A DNA stretch of 8,010 nt from NCBI GenBank assembly GCA_030916785.1, contig JAUPVY010000024.1:1-8010 (forward strand), written 5' to 3'. Within the stretch, counting starts at the first letter, position 1. Each line of letters opens with the position of its first letter. A program made the translations under genes and the position numbers. The stretch is from Patescibacteria group bacterium. Lineage in GTDB: Bacteria > Patescibacteriota > Minisyncoccia > Phycocordibacterales > DATDWN01. The notes beneath the pieces were generated by a model, which was not told the origin of the DNA, did no database searches, and saw nothing but the letters and a program-made list of their open reading frames with translations. This document shows, one piece after another, positions 1 to 4,460 of this stretch.

Positions 1-408
1 ATCTTTCATAACCTTTTTTGAGTCCGTCTTGTCAAAAATATTAAAGTGCCTAGGTAGCTTTAAAAGTTCTGCATTTTCTTTTATTATCTGAACCCCCAAG
101 GAGTGAAAAGTGCTGATAAATGGTATTCCTCTACGTTTTGTTCCGGAACCTTTGTTGTATTCTTCGAGCAAATGAATAGTTCTTTCTCTCATTTCTCTGG
201 CGGCTTTATTGGTGAATGTAATAGCTAATATTTTTTCAGGTGGTACTCCTTTTGTTATTAAATGTAGAATTCTGTGGGTTATTGTTTTTGTTTTACCAGC
301 ACCAGCACCAGCAACTATAAGAACCGGTCCTTCTGTGGCTAGGACCGCCTTTTTTTGTTCGTCGTTAAGGGTTTCCAGGTGTTGCATCCGGCTAGTAGAA
401 AATGACAT
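1..408 (-). CDS. uvrD: UvrD/PcrA/Rep-type superfamily 1 DNA helicase, N-terminal part (runs off the left edge)
   Basis: This is the first 136 codons of an SF1A 3'-5' DNA helicase, a family that unwinds DNA in nucleotide-excision and mismatch repair or at blocked replication forks. Visible motifs in order: a Q-motif-like LNDEQKKAV (residues 14-22), Walker A AGAGAGKT (33-40), motif Ia ITFTNKAAREM (63-73) and motif Ib around STFHSLGVQII (99-109). The rest of the protein lies outside the window. The start is taken as the ATG at 408; an in-frame TGA at 414-412 closes the frame just upstream. The ATG at 387 (residue 8) is a plausible alternative, because the conserved region begins after it. Neither has a clear Shine-Dalgarno sequence. 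A 5-bp hairpin (409-421) abuts the first ATG. The gene is divergent from the C39-like peptidase gene, and its transcript probably carries the structured leader described at 501-585. It could equally be named pcrA. Confidence 0.93.
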   Translation of the reverse strand, partial: MSFSTSRMQHLETLNDEQKKAVLATEGPVLIVAGAGAGKTKTITHRILHLITKGVPPEKILAITFTNKAAREMRERTIHLLEEYNKGSGTKRRGIPFISTFHSLGVQIIKENAELLKLPRHFNIFDKTDSKKVMKD

Positions 409-421
409 GGCTCAAAGAGCC
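409..421 (-). other. Small perfect hairpin abutting the uvrD start codon
   Basis: Read on the minus strand, GGCTC-TTT-GAGCC lies immediately before the ATG at 408. A five-pair GC-rich stem with a three-base loop touching the start codon would hinder ribosome access to the first ATG, or favour initiation at the ATG seven codons later. The structure is seen directly; the effect is inferred. Confidence 0.4.
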
Positions 422-500
422 AGGTATCATTTCAAGGTTAACTATTGATAATGCCGACCTGTGTGTATTTATGTACATATTAAACTTATTTGATGTCATT

Positions 501-585
501 TTCACTACGGGATAGCCCCGTAGTGAACTTGGTATTTTTCTTGTGCACGGTATCCCGTGCTATGCCAAGTTCTACTACCGGGCAT
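501..585 (-). promoter_or_regulatory. Structured 5' leader with mutually exclusive hairpins upstream of uvrD
   Basis: Three segments can pair in competing ways. Segment A (565-582) and segment B (516-532) form a stem of about 16 pairs with one bulge and one mismatch, enclosing a 6-bp hairpin, GCACGG-TATC-CCGTGC (545-560). Segment B also pairs perfectly over 11 bases with segment C (501-511), giving TTCACTACGGG / CCCGTAGTGAA around the loop 512-516. A and C are near-direct repeats of each other. A minus-strand extended -10 element lies just upstream (592-600), so RNA through here would be the first part of a leader of about 177 nt before uvrD. No run of U follows the hairpins, so a simple intrinsic attenuator is not supported. 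An RNA switch, a small RNA, or a cruciform/protein-binding site in the DNA are all possible. I do not recognise a known RNA family. Confidence 0.5.
505..585 (-). other. Possible 26-codon leader ORF inside the structured uvrD leader
   Basis: An ATG at 585-583 opens 26 codons (MPGSRTWHSTGYRAQEKYQV, then six more residues) ending at TAG 507-505. The ATG lies six bases after a minus-strand TATAAT, the same spacing seen before other genes here, so a leaderless mRNA could start on it. The ORF spans all of segments A and B of the alternating hairpins, and its stop lies within segment C, so ribosome passage could change which hairpin forms. The peptide matches nothing I recognise. Its codons are constrained by the RNA pairing, so it may be a chance frame. 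Confidence 0.22.
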
Positions 586-591
586 GGAGTG

Positions 592-600
592 ATTATAGCA
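592..600 (-). promoter_or_regulatory. Extended -10 promoter pointing toward uvrD
   Basis: On the minus strand this reads TGC-TATAAT, a perfect extended -10 element. The predicted transcription start falls about at 585, which is also an ATG. I see no good -35, as is usual for extended -10 promoters. It lies back-to-back with the C39-gene promoter, with about 45 bases between the two -10 hexamers. A GAGCTC palindrome at 605-610 sits in the shared upstream region. Confidence 0.5.
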
Positions 601-621
601 TGAGGAGCTCAGGGTCGTGTT

Positions 622-648
622 TTGTCTATAAAAAAACTAAGTTATAAT
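622..648 (+). promoter_or_regulatory. Promoter of the C39-like peptidase gene, probably leaderless
   Basis: A perfect -10 TATAAT at 643-648 is followed by six bases and then the ATG at 655, so the expected transcription start coincides with the start codon. The best -35 candidate, TTGTCT at 622-627, matches four of six positions but with a short 15-base spacer. Confidence 0.5.
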
Positions 649-654
649 AAAAAC

Positions 655-1413
655 ATGAAAGTGGCTTCAAAAGTAATAGTTGGGATAGCTATTATGTTTG
701 TAGTTGGTTTTGGGTTTGTGTTTACGCAGACCAATGTTTTTCGCAGAGAAAGATTGATGTTGACTCACGCCGTTAAACAAATCTCCTATTCCACTCAAGA
801 CATGATGGCTTCTGTTATTTATTCTAATGAGAAAATAACAGTTCCTTTGGAATTTATAAAACAAGAACATTCTGTGACTTGTGAACTTGCGGCTTTGCGC
901 ATGGTCCTTAATTATTTTGGTTCAGATGTAACTGAGGACGAGCTTATAGCAAGAATTCCCTTTGATGCAAAGGGTCCGAAAACACCAGACAATATATGGG
1001 GTGACCCAGACAGGGGTTTTGTCGGCAGTGTAGACGGATCGATATTCCTAGGTACTGGTTATGGAGTTTATGAGGAACCTATTAGGGATTTGGCGTTAAG
1101 CTACAGGGACGCTTTTATTATAGAAAACGCAAAACTTACCAGAGTTTTGCAAGAGGCCAATAAAGGTAACCCTGTTATTGTTTGGGGTTTACTTTCAAAC
1201 AAAGAAATAATGGAGTGGAACACAAAAAAAGGCAAGAAAATCACTGCTTTCCCAGGAGAGCATGCTAGGGTGGTTATTGGTTACTCAGGAACCATATCAA
1301 ACCCATCACATATAGTAATGATGGACCCTATTTACGGAAGAATTCGTATGAGCCGGGATAAATTTTTAGAAAATTGGGGGGCATTGGATAATAAAGCAGT
1401 AGTTGTGTACTAA
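655..1413 (+). CDS. Membrane-anchored C39-like cysteine peptidase family protein
   Basis: This encodes a 252-residue protein. A basic N-terminus and one hydrophobic helix (residues about 6-24) form a signal anchor, followed by a papain-like C39-type domain (about 62-252). The expected catalytic pattern is visible: Gln70 and Cys76 in KQEHSVTCELAALRM, His203 in GEHARVVIGY and Asp224 in MMDPIYG. C39 domains cleave at double-glycine sites in bacteriocin and peptide exporters. Stand-alone exported C39_2 proteins like this are common and mostly uncharacterised, so the substrate is unknown; the active-site residues suggest a live enzyme. I chose the ATG at 655 because a TATAAT ends six bases before it. 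A TTG start at 622 would add 11 residues but lies upstream of that promoter's start point. The gene runs codirectionally toward the M23 endopeptidase gene, with 229 bases and a separate promoter between them. Confidence 0.8.
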   Translation: MKVASKVIVGIAIMFVVGFGFVFTQTNVFRRERLMLTHAVKQISYSTQDMMASVIYSNEKITVPLEFIKQEHSVTCELAALRMVLNYFGSDVTEDELIARIPFDAKGPKTPDNIWGDPDRGFVGSVDGSIFLGTGYGVYEEPIRDLALSYRDAFIIENAKLTRVLQEANKGNPVIVWGLLSNKEIMEWNTKKGKKITAFPGEHARVVIGYSGTISNPSHIVMMDPIYGRIRMSRDKFLENWGALDNKAVVVY

Positions 1414-1438
1414 ACTGGCTTTTTGTGGGCTGTTTATA

Positions 1439-1458
1439 ACCCAGGTTGACCCAGGGCG
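1439..1458 (+). repeat. Tandem 10-base repeat over the M23 -35 box
   Basis: ACCCAGGTTG is followed directly by ACCCAGGGCG: two copies of a 10-base unit identical at the first seven positions. The -35 hexamer TTGACC (1446-1451) spans the junction. A period of one helical turn over a -35 box would suit a regulator site, but the repeat is short and may be chance. Confidence 0.3.
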
Positions 1459-1473
1459 TAGTCGGTATATACT
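1446..1473 (+). promoter_or_regulatory. Strong sigma-70-type promoter upstream of the M23 endopeptidase gene
   Basis: The -35 is TTGACC at 1446-1451 and the -10 is TATACT at 1468-1473, with a 16-base spacer. This is the best two-box promoter in the window. Transcription would begin near 1480, leaving at least 80 bases of leader before the M23 frame. A second copy of the decamer ATATACTTTA (1467-1476) occurs at 1542-1551 and could be a second -10. Confidence 0.6.
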
Positions 1474-1642
1474 TTAGTTGTACCGAATTCGATATTTAAA
1501 ATATGGTTTAGTAGAGCCATTTTTTATGTCTGAAAGTCAGAATATACTTTAATTTTAGCTTATTATAAGCTCACAACAAGATCCGCGATTCAGGCTAGGT
1601 CTTAAAAGCACGAGACAGACAAACTCTTCAAAAAGTCGTCAC
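1474..1642 (+). promoter_or_regulatory. Leader region of the M23 gene with short hairpins and uncertain translation start
   Basis: Two small perfect hairpins are visible: TCTGA-AAG-TCAGA (1529-1541) and AGCTTA-TTA-TAAGCT (1557-1571). A minimal ORF, ATG at 1526 encoding MSESQNIL and stopping at 1550-1552, is in the same phase as the M23 frame. It is separated from that frame by TAA (1550) and TAG (1556). After the TAG the M23 frame is open through 1559-1642, with many Arg and Lys codons. That stretch may be translated as part of the M23 precursor. Confidence 0.35.
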
Positions 1643-2677
1643 GTGGGATCAGGCAAATCGGTGGTGAACATAGGGACGTCTTTATTTTTAAACACAATTC
1701 TCCTGACGTCGTTTCTCGCTCCTATCTCAGCTCAAGCTGGGGTTATTTCCTTTTTGTCTGGATTCTTTTCTTCGGCGGAGGCACAAGTAGAAGAGGTGGA
1801 GATTAATTCACAAAATATGGCTTTACTGCAGGCGGTAAGATCCCCAAACCAGAGTTCGACCAGTACTGAAGAGGAAATAATTATCGTGGACGGAACCTCT
1901 CTTTTGCCAGACAACACTCAAAAAGTAACTGAAACCAAAACTGTTGATGAGGACCAGATAAGTCTATATGTGGTAAGAAAAGGAGATACTTTGCCTGCAA
2001 TTGCTAAAATGTTTGGAGTTTCGGTTAATACAATCAGGTGGGGTAATGATATAAAAGGAAACACAATAACTGAGGGTCAAAAACTGGCTATCTTGCCTAT
2101 TTCAGGAATACAACACACGGTAAAATCAGGCGATACTTTGCAGAGCATTACCAATAAATACAAAGGCAATCTGGATGAGGTTTTGCAATATAACAACTTA
2201 AGTAAAAACTCTAAATTGGCAGTTGGTGATGTGATTATGGTTCCCGGTGGAGAAGCGGCCGCTGCTCCAAAAGTTTCAATAAGTAGCGGTGTTACCAGAA
2301 AAGCCGTCTCCTACCCAACCTATGAGGGTTATTATATGAGGCCTATTGTTGGTGGAATAAGAACACAGGGCTTACATGACAAATATGCAATTGACCTCGC
2401 CTCTTCATACGGAGCGGATATACTAGCTGCGGCTGCGGGTGAGGTTTTGATTGCTAGGGGGTCAGGATGGAATGGTGGATATGGTTTGTATGTTGTTATA
2501 AAACACGGTAATGGCACACAGACTTTGTATGGTCACTTAAGTTCAGTTACTGTAAATACTGGAGATTATGTAGAACAAGGTCAGGTCATAGGTAAAATGG
2601 GTAATACAGGAAGAGTGAATGGTCCGACGGGAGTACATTTACACTTCGAGATACGTGGCGCCCGCAACCCATTCTAG
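1643..2677 (+). CDS. Secreted murein endopeptidase: signal peptide, two LysM domains, M23 metallopeptidase domain
   Basis: This is a 344-residue exported protein of the LysM-M23 type, whose relatives cleave peptide bridges in peptidoglycan or activate amidases. Counting from the GTG at 1643: hydrophobic signal segment about 9-30 ending APISAQA; LysM 1 at 108-152 (YVVRKGDTLPAIA); LysM 2 at 156-201 (HTVKSGDTLQSIT); M23 domain about 235-340. Zinc-site residues are present: His245 and Asp251 (LHDKYAIDLA) and the HLH pair His332/His334 (GVHLHFEIR), with His298 in LYGHLS. The complete motif set suggests an active enzyme rather than a degenerate scaffold. It ends directly after the M23 domain. The start is doubtful. 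GTG 1643 has no Shine-Dalgarno and gives a signal peptide with a single lysine, whereas the same frame stays open upstream to 1559 with many basic residues but no ATG, GTG or TTG. GTG 1661 and 1664 are other options. Confidence 0.9.
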   Translation: MGSGKSVVNIGTSLFLNTILLTSFLAPISAQAGVISFLSGFFSSAEAQVEEVEINSQNMALLQAVRSPNQSSTSTEEEIIIVDGTSLLPDNTQKVTETKTVDEDQISLYVVRKGDTLPAIAKMFGVSVNTIRWGNDIKGNTITEGQKLAILPISGIQHTVKSGDTLQSITNKYKGNLDEVLQYNNLSKNSKLAVGDVIMVPGGEAAAAPKVSISSGVTRKAVSYPTYEGYYMRPIVGGIRTQGLHDKYAIDLASSYGADILAAAAGEVLIARGSGWNGGYGLYVVIKHGNGTQTLYGHLSSVTVNTGDYVEQGQVIGKMGNTGRVNGPTGVHLHFEIRGARNPF

Positions 2678-2684
2678 TCTTTGT

Positions 2685-2790
2685 GATCTTTTTGCTCGAT
2701 TTCTGCGTTGGAATTTCAAAAATTCTCGTCACCGTGCTTTAGTACGGCCCCTCACATTTTCTCATTCCGCCTTGAAATCGAACAAAAATC
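2685..2790. repeat. Long imperfect inverted repeat with internal hairpins in the convergent M23/comM gap
   Basis: The left arm at 2685-2714 and the right arm at 2764-2790 are imperfect reverse complements. The core GATTTTTG(T/C)TCGATTTC matches with one gap and one substitution, then continues less well to GGAAT. Inside are two smaller hairpins: GAATTT-CAA-AAATTC (2711-2725) and CCGTGC-TTTA-GTACGG (2732-2747, one G-T pair). It begins eight bases after the M23 stop codon. No T-run follows the stem on either strand, so it is not a standard intrinsic terminator, although it could still mark transcript ends between convergent genes. The arrangement resembles palindromic intergenic elements dispersed in some bacterial genomes, but dispersal cannot be shown from one copy. 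Confidence 0.5.
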
Positions 2791-2856
2791 TCCACAAATA
2801 CATTTTGTACATTTTTCACGTCGGATTTCATCCAAATTTGAAATTTTTGGTTACGT

Positions 2857-4434
2857 TTAAGTACTCTGATATTTTTTTGGTCTATATTGCAGTGCTTCTA
2901 GGATATGATTTTCAGAAATATCTACACTTTCTTCCATATCTGCGATAGTTCGAGCTAGTTTTATTATTCTGTGATACGAACGAGCGGATAAATCTAGTTG
3001 TTTAGCAGAATTATTTAAGGTTTCTTTCACTTTGTCTGAAAGAATAATATGTTTTACTAAATCTTTCGGAGAAAGTTCGGCGTTTGTTTTTGTTTTTAAT
3101 CCTAATTTTTTATATCTACTCTCTGCCATCTTCCTTGCTCTCTCTACTCTAGGCTTCATCACCCCCGTTCCCTCGTGCATTTCCCTACTATCAGTAAGTT
3201 TTTGATGTTCAACCTTTGAAACCTCAACCCATAGATCAATACGATCAACTATAGGTCCTGATAATTTTCTTTTATATTTTTCTATGTTTTGTGCGCTACA
3301 AACACATTCTTTGCCTTTCACTCCGTAATTTCCGCATGGACACGGGTTCATTGTGGCCACAAGTATAAAATGTGCTGGATACCTAACGCTTCCCTTAGCC
3401 CGAGACACTGTCACCTCTCTGTCTTCGAGTGGTTGTCTCAAACTTTCCAAAACTTTTTTATCAAATTCTGGAAATTCATCAAGAAACAATACTCCCTTAT
3501 GGGCCAGTGTTACTTCCCCTGGCTTTAGATTTGTTCCACCTCCAACTAGCGAAACATATGATGCTGTATGGTGAGGTGAACGAAATGGTGGGTTTTCTAT
3601 GAGTCCCTCTGCGAGCATGCCCCCAATAGAATAAATAGAAGTTACTTCGAGCATTTCATCAAACGAAAGTGACGGCAACAGATGAGTGAATGCTTTAGCA
3701 AGCATTGTTTTGCCGGTCCCTGGAGGTCCGTACATTATTATGTTGTGCCCACCGGCCGCAGCTATTTCCAGCCCTCTTTTTGCGGACTCTTGGCCTTTCA
3801 CATCTGCAAAATCAATATCAATTTCTCGTACAATTTTTTTCTTTTTAGTTTTTTTAAACGGGGCTATTTGTATATTAGGGACCTGAGTTTTTCCGTCCTC
3901 ATCTTCTCCCATCTTTTTGGTATTGATGTGTTGTAAAACTTCGAGCAGGCTTCCGGCGCCAAAAACAGTTATGCCCTCTATGTTTACGGCCTCTTCTGCA
4001 TTTTCCTTTGGTAAAAATATTTCTTTGAAACCTTCCTTCTTGGCCTTTTGTGTTATTGGTAGTGCACCTTTAATTGGTCGTAGTTCCCCATCGAGGGATA
4101 ATTCTCCAACAAAAATTCTTTTTTCTGTGTCAGCCTTTATATCCTCACTAGCCAGTAGATATCCAATAGCAATCGGTAAATCAAAAAGCGGACCTTCCTT
4201 TTTAATGTCCGCCGGAGCTAGAGAAACAACAATTTTTTGATTTTTATTCTTGGGAGATTTAAACCCAGTGTTTTTTATTGCTGCACCTACTCTGTCTTTC
4301 GATTCATCAACTGACTTGTCTGCAAGTCCCACAACAGAAAAACTATGAAGCCCTTTGGATAAATCCACTTCTATGTCTATTATCTGTGCGCTAAGGAGTG
4401 TGGTTTGTGCGCTGTAGATTTTTGAAACAGCCAT
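2857..4434 (-). CDS. comM: ComM/YifB-family Mg-chelatase-like AAA+ ATPase
   Basis: This 525-residue protein is of normal length for the family. Positions counted from the ATG at 4434: N-terminal ChlI/Lon-like domain about 13-175 (YSAQTTLL, then GLHSFSVVGLADKSV); a lysine-rich linker (194-200); AAA+ domain with Walker A GPPGTGKT (236-243), HHTASYVSLVGGG (288-300), Walker B VLFLDEF (315-321), four cysteines in CPCG and CVC (365, 367, 377, 379) and GPIVDRIDL near 393-401; and a C-terminal Mg_chelatase_C helical domain. ComM in Vibrio is a hexameric branch-migration helicase that extends recombination of transforming DNA, so a role in DNA uptake is likely by family. I prefer the ATG at 4434 over a TTG at 4458 because family members begin just before the (I/V)YSAQ motif and the TTG lies almost on the pnp stop. 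The ATG is 26 bases after that stop and lacks a Shine-Dalgarno, so it is probably the distal gene of dksA-pnp-comM. Confidence 0.92.
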   Translation of the reverse strand: MAVSKIYSAQTTLLSAQIIDIEVDLSKGLHSFSVVGLADKSVDESKDRVGAAIKNTGFKSPKNKNQKIVVSLAPADIKKEGPLFDLPIAIGYLLASEDIKADTEKRIFVGELSLDGELRPIKGALPITQKAKKEGFKEIFLPKENAEEAVNIEGITVFGAGSLLEVLQHINTKKMGEDEDGKTQVPNIQIAPFKKTKKKKIVREIDIDFADVKGQESAKRGLEIAAAGGHNIIMYGPPGTGKTMLAKAFTHLLPSLSFDEMLEVTSIYSIGGMLAEGLIENPPFRSPHHTASYVSLVGGGTNLKPGEVTLAHKGVLFLDEFPEFDKKVLESLRQPLEDREVTVSRAKGSVRYPAHFILVATMNPCPCGNYGVKGKECVCSAQNIEKYKRKLSGPIVDRIDLWVEVSKVEHQKLTDSREMHEGTGVMKPRVERARKMAESRYKKLGLKTKTNAELSPKDLVKHIILSDKVKETLNNSAKQLDLSARSYHRIIKLARTIADMEESVDISENHILEALQYRPKKYQST

Positions 4435-4460
4435 ATTTAGTTTAATTTTAACACACAAAA

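Noticed and set aside
209..448. Plus-strand ORF of 79 codons at the left end
   Set aside because: It is antisense to the conserved UvrD N-terminus, with Walker A and motif Ia on the other strand.
622..654. TTG start for the C39-like protein, adding 11 residues
   Set aside because: AGGG lies seven bases before the TTG, but the TATAAT at 643-648 would start RNA at the ATG at 655, and the ATG gives a normal signal anchor.
1414..1442. Terminator after the C39 gene (TGGG...CCCA)
   Set aside because: Only four pairs with a large loop and no T-run.
1440..1640. tRNA or other known RNA gene between the C39 and M23 genes
   Set aside because: No cloverleaf, no T-loop consensus and no matching acceptor arms were found.
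2832..2850. Hairpin CCAAA...TTTGG just after the comM stop as a terminator
   Set aside because: The stem is AT-rich and weak, and no T-run follows on the minus strand.
2619..2948. Plus-strand ORF of 109 codons spanning the M23 3' end and the inverted repeat
   Set aside because: It overlaps the conserved M23 C-terminus in another frame, the palindrome and the antisense of comM; its translation shows no domain and is explained by the repeat.
3837..3860. Homopolymer-rich stretch in comM as a frameshift
   Set aside because: The frame is continuous and encodes a lysine-rich linker between the N-terminal and AAA+ domains, where such linkers are tolerated.
4435..4458. TTG start for ComM, adding 8 residues
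   Set aside because: Family members begin just before the (I/V)YSAQ motif, which the ATG at 4434 provides; the TTG lies two bases after the pnp stop.
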